A stretch of 64,000 nucleotides of DNA from Lucifuga dentata. Taxonomy: Eukaryota; Chordata; Actinopteri; Ophidiiformes; Bythitidae. The translations under genes were made by a program, and so were the position numbers. This document shows, piece after piece, positions 1 through 11,840 of this stretch (its first letter is position 1; every line of letters begins with the position of its first letter). Below the pieces are notes generated by a model. That model searched no databases. It saw only the letters and a program-made list of their open reading frames with translations, and was not told the origin of the DNA. The stretch covers positions 1 through 64,000 of the forward strand of contig VXCM01005560.1 in the NCBI GenBank assembly GCA_014773175.1, written 5' to 3'.

Positions 1-2
1 GA

Positions 3-43
<41 letters not shown>
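1..43. repeat. (GA)n microsatellite at the window edge
   Basis: Nearly pure GA dinucleotide run, broken once by GACAGA near base 15. It is cut by the window start, so its full length is unknown. Confidence 0.95.
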
Positions 44-46
<3 letters not shown>

Positions 47-1198
47 ATGTGAGCAGGACATTCCCGCAAATGAACACTATATGGTCAGCGAACCTGTCCT
101 GAATAAATAAAGGTTAAAAAAATAGTAATTACAGCCTCTCTGTTGCTGATTCAGACACCATTCAACACCTTTACCGTTCGTTACATAACACAGACGACAG
201 CAAACAATGCAGACTGCCCTTTAAAACAGTAAACATGCACTTCAAGTCTTCTTGACCTAGAACTAATCATAAATTTGAAAAAAGTATAATTGGAGTCATA
301 AAAAAGTTTGATTGTATTACACGCTTCAAGGAGGCAAAGTCAGTCGTAAAAAGTAGGTGGTGCTTATACCAAATTGTTTATAAGCTGGTTCACTACAGGT
401 GATAGTGAGCAAGAGTGAATAGAGATTGATCAGTGTAAGTTGCTTATGCTGTGAAGCTGCTTGCAGTGCTGCCACATCTGTGATGCAGATGTTTATGGTG
501 GGAGATAACAATATCATCCCTAAAGATGATCACAGTGGGAAGATGGAACTCACCTGCAGATAGTGGTAAATGTTTTTCTTTTTTTAAAATAGAAAAATGG
601 GTAAATACCTGAAAGAGACTGAAATAATCTCACTGCACAGGCAGATTTTTTTTGCACTGTTTACAGAAAATAACCCAGGACTTAACATGCATATTTCATA
701 TTGTGCATATTTTTGCAGCATGTTTCTGTCACTAATACACAGCAAAGACTTTTCACAAGCTACAATTTATCATTCTGAGCAGAAAAGAAGTTTAGCTGTC
801 AAATGAAGCCAAGACAGACAATTTTCACTCAAGCTTAATTCATATAACTTAAGAAGATTTTCTAAGACTTGGTATGAGTAGCATACAGCTACTAAACTTT
901 TTCTTATTAAATTATAAAATCCTGCTGTGAATCATCTTAAGTGCAAAATACCAGAGGGAAGAAAGTAAGTAATAAGCCTAAAAATGACTCATAGTGCTGA
1001 TTTTCACTGTCTGTACATGATGATAAGATGATATGATTCATTTGTGCTGCATATTTTATGACTGCTAGTGGGTGTGGGAGATAAATCTTTCACTGCCAAT
1101 TTCTTCTTCTATCTTTGATCACTTAAGCAATAGCTCAGCATATAAAGCACATAGTACATGATAAGATCTCAAGATACGTGTTTCATTTTCTCCTCCAG
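44..1198. other. Non-coding flank upstream of the GIMAP exon
   Basis: AT-rich DNA without a convincing exon. The short plus-strand open frame at 597-806 has no family resemblance. The last bases (about 1180-1198) are a polypyrimidine tract ending in CAG, read as the splice acceptor of the next exon. A GTAAGT string at 965-970 could be a donor, but the reading phase needed to join the exon meets a stop upstream and offers no start codon, so I do not call a first exon. Confidence 0.5.
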
Positions 1199-2115
1199 CT
1201 TCCCATGAACTCAAGATTTTACTGGTTGGTCCCATAAGGACAGGCAAGAGCTCTACTGGTAACACCCTGCTGGGCCATGGGCAGGTCTTTGAAACTAGAG
1301 GAGGCGGGGCCAGTGCAGCTGCCACCACTATCTCTGCTGGACGTCTTCTGACTGTGGTAGACGCCCAAGGTTGGGGTCCATCTGAGAACTTTGTGCCCAG
1401 AAAGGAGAAAATTGAACTCCTGAGAGCCTTGGATCTCTGTGGACCAGGAGGACCTCATGTTATTGTGTTAGTGATCCCACTGTTAGATTTCACTGAGCCA
1501 GAGAGGAGGGCAGTGGAGAGGAGAATGGAGATCCTGACCTCCAACGTCTGGAGACACACAATGGTGGTGTTCACCTTTGAAGACTGGCTGAGAAAAAGTG
1601 GGCAGAGTGTGAAGGAGCACATCCAATCAGGAGGCCCCGCCCTACAGTGGTTGATGAAGAAGTGTCGCTATCGATACTACGTGGTGGATAACAAGACAAC
1701 CATAAGCGCCAAGAAGAGCCTAAAGGAGGAGGTGGAGAGAGGTGGGAAGAAAGAGGGAGGGATTTCATGGGGAAAAGAAGCAAATAAAGGTTTAGGAAGG
1801 AAGAATGGAGGAGGGGATGAATGCAGGAGTTGGGAGAAAGAGCAGGAGCAGGTCAATGAGCTGTTGAGCAAAGTGGAGGACATGTTGCAGGAGAATGGTG
1901 GATGGCACTTCTCACTTCACATGTACCAAAGGATGGAGGAGGAATGGAAGCGCAGAGAGAAGGAGCTAAGGGCTCGGCTGGAGTTAGAGAGAGATGTGGA
2001 GAGGCTGAGCAGAAAACAAGAGACAACAGAAACGGAGGAGGAGGAGGAGGGCGGCTTTCAGGAGCCAGAAAATGAGAGGGGAAGGAAGGAGAAAATGGAC
2101 AGGCAGAATGGATAG
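1199..2115 (+). CDS. GIMAP/AIG1-type GTPase, main exon (5' end in another exon)
   Basis: GTP-binding protein of the GIMAP (GTPase of immunity-associated protein) family, which in vertebrates acts on lymphocyte and other endomembranes; fish carry large expanded sets. The exon opens after a pyrimidine-rich CAG acceptor at 1197-1198, with two bases finishing a codon from an upstream exon I cannot find. Counting codons from 1201, residues 10-18 form the P-loop GPIRTGKSS, 54-57 are the DAQG (G3) motif, the conserved GIMAP stretch PGGPHVIVLVIPLLDFTEPE follows, and 124-130 (FTFEDWL) replaces the usual G4 motif. From about residue 170 to the TAG at 2113 the protein is rich in E, K and R, and is likely helical or coiled coil. 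The first in-frame ATG lies well past the P-loop, so it is not the true start. GIMAP identity is solid; the exact paralogue cannot be assigned. Whether the C-terminus is intact is unsure (see the frame-shifted tail). Confidence 0.85.
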
Positions 2116-2335
2116 GAAGATAAATACCGAAGAAGATGAAGAGAAGAGAGTGAAGGTCAAGCTTAAGAGGCAGAACGGAAGAGAAAAAAGCAGTGAGGAG
2201 GAAGGCTGGGATACAGTCTCTGATGGCAAAGGAGAGAGGGAGGAAGAGGAGAGGGTAATAATAGAGGACAATGAGGAGAGTTCTGAAGTGAAAACTGAAG
2301 TGATGACTGTCGGCCTAATGGAGGTCAAAGGTTAG
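2116..2335 (+). other. 3'UTR, or frame-shifted remainder of the GIMAP C-terminus
   Basis: After the TAG at 2113-2115 an overlapping frame (open from 2072) runs to a TAG at 2333-2335. It reads acidic/basic text of the same kind as the GIMAP tail, including WDTVSDGKGEREEEERVIIE. Purine-rich DNA leaves several frames open, so this may be chance. A one-base indel or sequencing error at about 2075-2112 would join the two, lengthening the tail by about 75 residues. Confidence 0.35.
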
Positions 2336-2575
2336 CCTTTAGTCCAAGCAGAGGGCTTGCCTAAAGTAATCCATATCACAAATGGAAGCTGGAACTGAGC
2401 CTGATATGTACAATTTATATGTTTTGCTTTATCTTGTTAACTTTGATGTCATGTGCTGCCATTACACTGGACGTTTATGTGTTTTCTGTAAAAGTTTACT
2501 GTAAAAAAAAAAACTTTTTTCCATATAATCATGTAATGTGCTGTTATTCGTGCTGTCTAATTTCTTGAAGACACA

Positions 2576-2581
2576 AATAAA
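2576..2581 (+). terminator. Probable GIMAP poly(A) signal
   Basis: Canonical AATAAA about 460 bp after the stop codon, in AT-rich DNA, the right place for the end of the GIMAP transcript. No other hexamer in 2336-2580 fits better. Confidence 0.5.
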
Positions 2582-2960
2582 TTACCTCTGTCGGGAGTAC
2601 TTATGAGCAATTTATCATCTGGGTGTTTGCTATCCATCTAACCTCATCAACTTATTAACACTTTCAATTATACACATCCTGTCAAATGCCATATCACCAT
2701 AAATTATACGTCTGCATTGCATAATAAATGAAATCTGTTCAAGGCCTTATGTTGTAAGTTACATTGATAACACGGCTGCTTATTCAGTTCCCAATTGTGA
2801 TAGCACAGTGGGAGGGCTTAAGTGGGATTGGTTTTGCATTGAAAATCGTGCGAGATTTGTGAGCAATTTTTTTGAGTATCATGAGACTATCAATAGATGC
2901 AACGTCATCAGGATCCAGTTAGATTTTAAAAAGTGCTATTTCCTAAGGCAAATAAAGCAG
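2582..2960. other. No feature seen
   Basis: AT-rich unique-looking DNA. The open frame at 2808-3101 runs into a trinucleotide repeat and is not credible as a gene. Confidence 0.5.
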
Positions 2961-2965
2961 TTAGC

Positions 2966-3042
2966 TCCTATTGTTATTATTATTATTATTATTAGTAGTA
3001 GTAGTAGTAGTAGTAGTAGTAATATTATTATTATTATTATTA
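2966..3042. repeat. Compound (ATT)n-(AGT)n-(ATT)n microsatellite
   Basis: About nine ATT units, then about nine AGT units, then about seven ATT units. This is a three-part trinucleotide array, unlike the dinucleotide arrays elsewhere in the window. Confidence 0.95.
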
Positions 3043-3227
3043 TAGTCACTTTTTTTCTCTTTAGGCCAGCATATTGTAAGAGCAAGATAATTTCTGGCTA
3101 GGCTTGCTCAGCCTTGGCAGACGTGTGGGCACTAATAATGCCCTTCTGATTATCAAATCATTATCAAATCATTAGGATGTAACTTTCCTGTCTGTGAAGG
3201 CTGATTCATCAAAGAAAATACTGAAAT

Positions 3228-3360
3228 ATCCATCTATCCATCCATCAATTTTCTGTACCCGTTTGTCCTGTTAAGGGTCACGGGGGAGCTGGAGCCTATC
3301 CCAGCAGTCATAGGACGAGAGGCTGGGTTCTCCTGGACAGATCGCCAGTCTATTGCAGAG
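3228..3360 (+). repeat. Teleost interspersed repeat (CCATCCAT...GGGTCACGGGGGAGCTGGAGCC type)
   Basis: Starts with a CCATC run and continues with the GGAGCTGGAGCCTATCCCAG, TAGGACGAGAGGCTGGGT and CTGGACAGATCGCCAGTCTA segments typical of a repeat seen in many teleost genomes. Class is recalled rather than demonstrated. A more decayed copy lies at 16733-16890. Confidence 0.7.
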
Positions 3361-3437
3361 CAATATTAAAATAAATAAGTAAAAATTGAAATAATGGGGA
3401 AGGATTGCTCACTGACCACTGGGATGTCACCTACTAA

Positions 3438-3462
3438 TTTTTTTTTTTTTTTTTTTTTTTTT
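3438..3462. repeat. Poly(T) run
   Basis: About 25 consecutive T, possibly a reversed poly(A) tail of a retroposed sequence, though no body is recognisable next to it. Confidence 0.8.
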
Positions 3463-3730
3463 GGTTTTTGGAAATGTAAAGCAATCATCTATATTACTTA
3501 CAGTACTTACAAGTTTTCAGCCAAAATGACGGGTGGCCTACCATTCATTACAATACATCTGAACAAATTCTCAGTTGCCTCCAGGGAATCTCTGTCTCTT
3601 TTCACCTGACACAGACAGTTAATCCTCTGCTTTGGCTCACAGTCAAAAAGCCCTGCAAGGTCAGTCACATCGATCCAGGCCAGGACATCAGACCAGCAAA
3701 GCATGTTGCATATGCACATAATCAGATAAA

Positions 3731-3735
<5 letters not shown>

Positions 3736-3761
<26 letters not shown>
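3736..3761. repeat. (CT)n microsatellite
   Basis: Pure CT run of about 13 units. Confidence 0.95.
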
Positions 3762-3789
3762 GTCAGATGGGAGTTGATTCAGTCCCTCT

Positions 3790-4140
3790 ATGCGTGCAGT
3801 AATTATGGCTCAGTGGTTTGTCATTATTTTAAGCAATCACATGGTTTCCTGCAAAGTAATTAATTTGGGAGGAATGGTCATTTATTGAGGATAAATCCCG
3901 AACATCTGAGTGAAAAAGTCATGCGTGCATCTGATTTTTCCTGCAGCAGCTCCTTTTAATTACACACGGACAGCCTGAGTGAAACTAATTTGGTTTGATA
4001 AGTTTTTGCTTCTTCTCTCTTAATTATAAGCAAACACTCCAGATGATGCAGGTGTTGCTTCTTCTCTGGTTGAACTGAGTTGCTGGAGTTCTTATTTGAC
4101 ATCAAATCCTGCCTGCACATCTTCATGACATGCGGCTGGA
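3790..4140. promoter_or_regulatory. Candidate conserved non-coding element with TAATTA motifs
   Basis: Non-coding, repeat-free stretch holding several homeodomain-type cores (GTAATTATGG at 3799-3808, AAGTAATTAATTTG near 3856, TTTTAATTACAC near 3955, CTTAATTATAAG near 4019). This is the look of many vertebrate developmental enhancers. It is inferred from composition only; no conservation data are available here. Confidence 0.2.
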
Positions 4141-4410
4141 CCACTGCATGATCACTTGTTCAGCCTAAAGCCAAAAAACAATACAATGTTGAAGCTTTTC
4201 CCCCTGATTCAGTAGAGCAAACATTAGCCATGCCATATGGCTGAAGTATGGCACATCGTATGGATCATACTGAACTATAATCATATGCATTTCCAACCTG
4301 ACCTGCAATGTTACGACCCTGCCTGGGAGCTGATAGTAATCACCCTTAACTGAGCTGATTACATTTTTTGTTTTGTTTTTTTTTTTGTTTTGTTTTTTTT
4401 ATTGCTATCA

Positions 4411-5371
4411 AGCATTGGTCCAAACTGAAGTCACACTGTCAAAACTCTTCATACAGTCAGTAAAACAGAAGTCTATGTGGACTAAACTGTGAATCATTTT
4501 TAATTGCTTTCAGACAAAATGCATCAATGACCACATTTTCCAAAATCCATGAAACTCTTTTCTCATTCATACTCCACCACCTGCAAAACACCTGATATAT
4601 CTGCAGCACTTTCAAATGCTAACACACTGTTTTCAAAACTGTTAAAAAAAACACATTCAAAACAGAATGATGGCAAATTTCCTGCATTTCTGCAGTAACC
4701 ATATTGAAATATATAGAAAATCTTAGCAGTATGTTTACAATAAAATTAAATAATAATCATTCCAAACACCTTGAACCAGAAAGCCTCACCAGATGACCTG
4801 AGTTTAATGTTGTTACCAAACAAACAAAAGGTGACAGCTTGGAATGACTTTGAAACGTGCAGAAAGACAGGTTGGGTTAGGTTAGACAGACTAAGCCTAA
4901 CCCACTCATGGAATTTCAGGATTTTTTTCTTTAAAGTTTTTATTTTTCATAAGTACAGTAAATTACAATTTGAAGCAAATTGCTGCATTTCTGATTCATT
5001 GTTGTTACATACATACTTACTTGTTACATACATGACTTTAGTACAGTCAAGAAAGTGAAAAGGTGTTATTCTATAATGAAATACTGATTTATGTGAAAAA
5101 TCATTTAAACTTCAAAGATAAAAGCTCATCATTTCTGTAATCCTCCCTGTTGTTAGTGTTTTTTTTTAGGTTAGTGTGTTATGCTTTCTGAGTGAGAATT
5201 GTTGTCAGTGTTAAGGTGGAACAAGCTTATTTTGAGACATGTATGAAGTGTTTTGGTGCTTTGAGTAAGTTTTGGAGGTGAGATGAACTGTTTAGCCAAG
5301 ATGCATGTTGGTAATGCAGCCTGTATGAAGAGTTTTAAAAAAGTGATTTCAGTATTGACTGAGGCTAGTTA
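4411..5371. mobile_element. Inverted-terminal-repeat DNA element, ~960 bp
   Basis: The left end (4411-4456) contains AAAACTCTTCATACAG. The right end (5320-5371) carries its reverse complement, CTGTATGAAGAGTTTT, and both ends also share an ACTGAARTCAC motif. The interior has no transposase frame, so this is a non-autonomous element. Superfamily not assigned; exact ends are uncertain by several bases. Confidence 0.6.
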
Positions 5372-8053
5372 GCAATCGGAAAAAAAACTGTAAACGCTCA
5401 AAAATTTGTCATTTTGCCAGCGATCCTAAAAATCTGGAGCCACTTCTGCTACTTTTGCACTGTTGCAGCTATTTTGTGTAGCCGCTGTAAAAACATAAAC
5501 TTGTAAAAGATAACGACAAGCACCACAAGTATCACACAGAAGGCTTAACCTCTCACATGTAATCCAAGAAATAAAAATACATCCCAGCAATACAGATTAC
5601 ACTCACTCATTATATGGCACATATCTGAGGTATCCGAGCCACACGGAAATCCATGCAACACTTATTAGCATTTAACTGGTGGCTGTTGTTTTGCACCACA
5701 AAAAAACATATAAACTGTATATCCAGCGGAACAAAGCAGCAACTTACTTTTCCTCCCCCTCCTGCTCTCTGTACTGACAGTTCTGACATGAGTGTGAATC
5801 AACTGCAATTTGATATCATATTATCTCTTTTTATTGGGCAACATTGCACAACATAAAATCTCTGAACATAAACAGGTAATAGATCCCTGTTATAAATTTT
5901 ATTACCTTCCATAAACCACCTTTCATTAGATTGTGATGTGCACACTGGGGACAAACTGTTTTGTACTATATGTATTACACAACATTTATTACTGGATTTT
6001 ATGAGGCTCCAACTGAATGAGAGGTTGAATGGAAGCAGCAATCTGTTTTATTTCATATCAAAAAGCTGGTCAAAGAAGTTCTCTTCTCTGCACAGAAGGG
6101 ACACTCCAGTGTATTGTGAGCGTAACCATATTAAATAGAAAGAATACGCAACTAACACCGTAGTTGCTTTTCCATTCAAAATGTCAAGCTAATAGCAAGA
6201 GCGCCTCAAGAAAAGTATATGACATCGAGGTAAAAACAACCAGCAGGTACATGTATGTTGCTGGCAGTGCAACAGATGCCTGGAGGAAACACTTGTCACG
6301 ACTGCTGCTGTTGCTATGAGACAACTGACAACCCATTTTATATGCAGCATTTTTAGCTAAAAGCTGAAACACTTTTATCAGTGTTAAGCGCCGAGTGCCA
6401 AATATGCACCCAGACTGGTAACATGAATGCAACTGACGGTTTAGATAAAGAAGCATGTGGTGCGAAGACAGCGAAAAATGTCCTGACCTGGAAACACCCA
6501 AAGATTACGAAACACACATGCTGCCTAAACACGTTTGCTAGCCTCTCTTCCTGTGATTGTGTAAGCAGGCATTAAGCAGGTAAAATCAAAACATGTTATA
6601 TAATGCTGACATAAGCATGTTATGAAGTAAAAGATGAATCAAAATGAGTTTGTATTACTGGGTCTATTTATATAGGCAAGAATTTCTTGCAACTTTGACA
6701 ATGTTCAATATAAAACAAAAGCAGAATATGTCAGTTTCGCCACTCAGCCTGACCAGGGAAAAGGAAGAAATTGATTCCCGTCGGATGATGAAACATATTA
6801 ATTTCATGTACAGGAGGGACCACAATAGTTCAGCCTTTCATTTATTTTCAAATATATATATATATTTTATGTAAGGCTAGAAACACTTTATTGTACCATT
6901 TCAGAATGTTGTAATGTATTTCTATTATATGAATATGTATTTGTTAGCATTCTGTCCCTTTAGGCACATAAACAAGCCACACACTCCTCATTTTAAGACA
7001 GCCGATGTCAAATGACCTGCAATGCAGCTACATCCTCCATCTATAATGCCTCGCTGCAAGGTGACTTCCTCCACTCTTTTTTACTCTTGCACACTCACAG
7101 TGTGTGTCCTTACTACAAAACCATCTCACTAACACACACACAGATATGCACACACACATACACTGTGTTAAAGCCCACTGATAGATAAGTGTGCTCTTGA
7201 AAGGTGAATTACCATGAAGACTGAAGATAAAATCAAACAGGAAGCAGCAAACATGACAGAGAATGAGATCACGAGTCTAAACAACTCATCAACATTGGAA
7301 TTAGTTTTAAAAATGATATGTAACATTGTTTTTTCCACGGTGCACACGCTGTAATAAAGATGATCGCATTAACCGCACTGAGAGAACTGACAAACTGTTA
7401 GTATTATAGACAAATATAGCTTTTAATGTATAAGAAAACACAGCAATAAAGCAAATAAAGTACACTGTAAAATCAGACAAAACTAGAATTGAAAAACTCT
7501 GACAAAAATCGAAATATTTCCTTTCAACTTCGTAACTTCAGAAGTCAGTGTGTGTGTGTAGGAACACTACGAGGAGACCAGGCTGACTGGGCACAGCAGA
7601 GGGCGAGGGAGTCGAACAGCAATGTGAATTAGACAGAGGAGAGATAAATTCATGGGTAACTGGAAGCAGAATGACAGATAAACACAGAAGGCATGTCTAT
7701 GCAGGAAGAACAAAGAAGACGTAGAGAGCAAGGGAGTTCACGACAAAGGGAAAGTCCTGAATACCGTAACTACAGAGAAGACAAAAGAAGAATGAAAAGG
7801 AGACTTTGGAAATTCAGCCAGAGATGGATTCCAATGCCTGCAACACTACGAAAGAACAGGAAACCACTAAAGGGACTTGCGTCAGATAGTAAAACAATAT
7901 CCTCATTGCTTTTTATAACCTTCAGCCAAATCCAGCGCACTTTGTTGTTTGAGGCAGGAAACCTTTGTAGATTACCATAACAACTTACAATAACCAGGCA
8001 CAAACAACAAAGATGCTGCAACAAATTCAATAAACCAGAATATTATCACATGG
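5372..8053. other. Unique-looking AT-rich DNA, no gene
   Basis: No exon with family resemblance. Small items only: a short (AT)n run near 6851-6865, CA-rich stretches at 7132-7162, and isolated open frames (such as the minus frame at 6184-6501) without recognisable domains. Confidence 0.5.
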
Positions 8054-8253
8054 AAAGCATGTGGTAATATGTCTTCCAATTTTAAGTGTGTGTATCATCT
8101 AAACATCTGATTTTGAAAGATAGGGGGTTTTGCAAAATAACATGAAAACTAAAATATGGTTTTAGTTTTGGAAAATGATCGTCAGTAACGTAATGTGCAT
8201 GTGGGTCATTTTATTGGGCTTAAAAGTGTAAAATCACCAGTCTGGTCCTTTAA
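8054..8253 (-). mobile_element. TTAA-MITE family, right half only
   Basis: Matches the inner block (GTATCATCT...GATTTTGAAAGATAGGGG) and the full right arm of the family, ending ...CTGGTCCT followed by TTAA (8250-8253). The left half is missing. Confidence 0.85.
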
Positions 8254-9305
8254 ACAGTTATTCAAATGAAAAATGAATGAATCCAGAACGCTCTAATCTT
8301 CTGTGGTGTCATTATTTTTTTTATTTACCTGCAATTCTGACACCAAATCTATCCACAAGGTCAGAATAAAGATGCATGAACGCCAAACATCTCCACACTA
8401 CTACCATAAGTGAATCCAGCAGGTTACATAAGGAGCAAGAGATGAGTGTCAAGGAGAGAAATGTGCCCTCTGCTGTTTATCACCCACTCAAACATCTTTA
8501 GAACCAATTATATAGATTTTATTTACAAATGCTTTTTATTTTAATTGCTTGTCAGTAAATGAAAAAAATGATCCCAGGTACAGCATCAACCTCGCTATGG
8601 CCTTAGCACATCCATACAAGTTTTATTTTCATGATTAGAAATTAAATGAGGTACAAAAAGCTCTCTATATGTCCAAGTTCTGAGTTTCTTGATTTTAACT
8701 AAAAAGAAGACATATCTCACCTCGTAAAATCTTGATGTACACGGGGACACATCAGACTCTGAGAAGAGTTTTTACCTTTAGCCCCAATTACTCAATATTT
8801 CACAAATGGTTTTGAAATAAAGTCTTCATTGCCTTTCTTGCCTCATTTTGTGTTGAAAGAGAGCACAGGCCAGAACAGGCTGCTGTGCTCCTCAGTGTTC
8901 CTCTAGTTAATTTCCCCCCTTCACAAAGTAAAGAGAACTGTGACAGAGGCCAGATTCAGCCCAGCACAGGCCCCATGCGCTGCTGGTCTCCAAGGTTACC
9001 AGCATGCAAGCCAGTGGGCGGAGTAATCACAGAGATACAGACACTAATTAAGGGCATTACGTTAACAAAGTGTGATCCTGTGATAGTACTTACGGTACTA
9101 TCAGACAATGGAAAAACAATGCCAATGAAAGTGAGGGCCTGCGAGTCACTAATGGATGCTCCTACCTCCAGCTTGGTCAGGAATCAAATAAAGGTGTTTG
9201 TGAGTGAACTGCGGATCCTCAAACTTGCATGACAAATTGTACTTGTTGATTTTGGTGCCTGTAAAGGGGATGGATCTAGGGAGAGGATAATGCATCTGCT
9301 ACATC
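8254..9305. other. No feature seen
   Basis: Unique-looking DNA. The plus frame at 8885-9232 has no recognisable domain and ordinary non-coding composition. Confidence 0.5.
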
Positions 9306-9395
9306 AGTAGTTCTCAATCCTGGTCCTTGTGTACCTCAGCATTACATATTTCCCCTGCCTGTTCTATGCACATCTGATTAGCTGAAATCCATACG
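9306..9395. repeat. Fragment of a teleost GTTCTCAATCCTGGTCC-type repeat
   Basis: Begins AGTTCTCAATCCTGGTCCT and ends with an ATCTGATTAGCTGAAA-like segment, the start and end of a short element common in fish genomes (recalled, not searched). Confidence 0.45.
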
Positions 9396-9401
9396 TCCTC
9401 C

Positions 9402-9990
9402 CAGTGGTGTGCCGAAAACTGCATCCCTGCTGAAAATTGCATCCCCACTTCTGCCGAGATTTGCATCCCCACTGTAAATGATTTTCTGAAGATGAAGGAA
9501 TGAATTAAGTTAAGAGCTCACATTTGGGGCTATCTGGATGTGACAGGGTGAGTTTGGTGCACATGAGCCTCCTCAGTGCTGAGAAAGGAGGGGATGCATT
9601 TTTCAGCAAGTGGCTCGTCTTCCGAGATTTACAACCCCAGTGTAAATAACTTTCTGAAGATGAAAGAATGAAATGACGTTAAAAACTCAGATTTAGGGTT
9701 ATTTTTGTGTGACAGGGTGAGTTTGGTGCATTCAAGCCTCCTCAGAACCGAGAAAGAAGGGGATGCATTTTTTGGCAGAAATAAATAAATAAATGTGGTG
9801 GACTGAATCCCTGCACTCAATACGCTTACTGTAGGTATTACTATTATTGCCTTTAATAAGTGCCATGATCACTGTTTGATAAAAGCTATTCAAAGGAATA
9901 AATATTGTCTTGGATTTTACATATATGATGCACTGTCCATGAGTCAGGATGCAATTCTTGGCAGGGATACAGATTTTGGCACAACACTAG
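9402..9990. mobile_element. Inverted-terminal-repeat element (hAT-like ends) with an internal tandem duplication
   Basis: Left end CAGTGGTGTGCCGAAAACTG pairs with the right end (9949-9990), whose reverse complement starts TAGTGTTGTGCCAAAATCTG; both continue into a ...ATCCCTGC block. Inside, a unit of about 160-175 bp (GTAAATGATTTTCTGAAGATGAA... to ...AGGGGATGCATTTTT) occurs twice, at about 9472-9604 and 9640-9772, with moderate divergence. No transposase frame; no clear target duplication. Confidence 0.6.
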
Positions 9991-10169
9991 AAGTGAAAAG
10001 AAGCAGGTGATGTCACAAGATCACCACATCACAAGATATCATCCATCCACAAAACAACAGTGAAGTTAGCATCGCTAAAAGCTGCAGGATACTTCATCCA
10101 CATGTTGGATATCCATTGCATTTACACCTTTCCACTCTGGAAAGTGGGGTGACAAGCCTGCATTTTTGT

Positions 10170-10412
10170 GATCTCCACGCCATAATAAACAGGGATACAT
10201 ACAGGAAAAACTGAACACACTTTTACTTTCAATTCTCCCTGCAGAGGATGGACACATGGCGGAGAAAAAAAAGATAGTTTTAGAGAGTAAAACCCCTCCT
10301 CATTTTTACACCTCACCACATCTGGTCATTCGTTGCATGAAGCAGGAGTGCCTGGCCAAATTGGCAGTGTTGGAAAGTTACAAGTCTTGTCAGACGCCCA
10401 GATTTTACAGGT
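10170..10412 (+). repeat. Interspersed repeat family 3, copy 1
   Basis: Shares a long ordered set of blocks with 58040-58240: CTTTYAATTCTCYCTGC, then GGAYACAC, TTTTAGAG-like, CCTCATTTTTACACCTCA, CATGAAGCAGGAGTGCCTGG-like, GTTACAA and GCCAGAYGC. Divergence is high, so the family is old. Confidence 0.55.
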
Positions 10413-10993
10413 AGAAAGGGAGATTTCCACCACCTCCTGACTCGCTGACACATTTCTGAGGAAGCTTGTTGCTTAAGAGAACAGGGAATTGGGCATTTCA
10501 AATTTTTGAGGAAAAAGGGAAAAACCCAGAAATGAGAACTGAAAGTTCCCCAGATAAATAAAGACTTTAAAAAAGGCTCTTGCAGACATTAAAAGCATTA
10601 CACAACGTCTGTGTCTTCTGTTGCAAAGGACAGAATTCCAGCACTCAGGCAAAGTCATTCACTGAAGGTCATGACATCATCCTCTCAAGAAGTGCGATCA
10701 GGAAACATTAAATAAGTGTTGTCGTGGAAACATTACAACTTTAATTCCAACAGAGGGACACAACACTGAGTGACTCCAGATGCAGGTTTTTATTCCTGTT
10801 AATGTGTCACAAAAGGGATTCAAAAGGGAAACAAAAATGAGAAAAGAAATAGAGCAGAAGTAGAAAAGAGATTTATAAAGGATGAATAGATTCAACTATG
10901 ACCTTAAGTCTGTCAGTGCCTACAGAGACAAAACTGATGTCACACATCCAGTTCATTTGAGTCAGAAAAGAGAAGTGATGGAGTGAGTTTTAT

Positions 10994-10998
<5 letters not shown>
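10413..10998. other. No feature seen
   Basis: Unique-looking non-coding DNA; minus-strand open frames here lack any family signature. Confidence 0.5.

Positions 10999-11030
<32 letters not shown>
10999..11030. repeat. (GA)n microsatellite
   Basis: Pure GA run of about 16 units. Confidence 0.95.
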
Positions 11031-11033
<3 letters not shown>

Positions 11034-11777
11034 TTAAATAGAACTGAATCCAAAAGAGGACACAAAGGAATTCAGCCTGTCAGTAATTGAAGCGTTGATT
11101 AGGCCAATCCTGCAGCTTCCTGAACAAAGAGGGAGGGAGATGAAGATTGGAGGGGATTATATTGCTCTCATTCATTACTGAGTGGGAGAGTGATAGGACC
11201 ACTGTGATAATCATCTTAGATATGGATGTCGTGCGTGTGTGTGTCTGCGCTTGTGGCTCCTTGTGATTTAATAAATGCATCAGAATGACGCTCTGAATAA
11301 GAGATCATCAAACGTTTCCTGACCAAAACTGTTTTGCAAACTGTTTTGTTTCCACAAAGCAAGCATTATTTAACTCTGTTTCATTCTATTACAAAAGTCA
11401 CTTATTTTGTCAAGAAAAACATTACATGCAGCTGTAGCACAGAGGGTTAGAATATAGATATTCCTCTTTTTTTTTTGTTCTTTTATCTTTCCTCATCCAG
11501 GGAAATCTTGTATCTAGTAAAAGTGTGGCTCATGCTGAATCATATGGCTACCAGCGTTACGTTGAATTGATGTTTTGTGCAAGAGACTGCTGAAGTGAAA
11601 GCTGATTTCAGCTCCTCGGCTTTCCTTGCTCACATAAATTGTTTTGTTACCATTTAAAGTAAAGCCTGCAAGTTAACTGCAGTCAATGCAGAAGTTCCGA
11701 CAAATTGACCTGCTAGTAACAGACAGGTTTGCAGCCTCTGCTGTACATTAAGTGTACACAATCTGCTAATACAGTAG
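11031..11777. other. No feature seen
   Basis: Unique-looking non-coding DNA. Confidence 0.5.
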
Positions 11778-11805
11778 CAGTGTGTGTGTGTGTGTGTGTG
11801 TGTGT

Positions 11806-11838
<33 letters not shown>

Positions 11839-11840
11839 CA
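11778..11840. repeat. (GT)n-(GA)n compound microsatellite
   Basis: A GT run of about 15 units followed by a GA run of about 14 units. The open frames across it (runs of VCVC, ERER or SLSL) are repeat translations, not genes. Confidence 0.95.

Noticed and set aside
597..806. Possible first GIMAP exon
   Set aside because: No donor in phase with the acceptor at 1198 and no GIMAP-like text.
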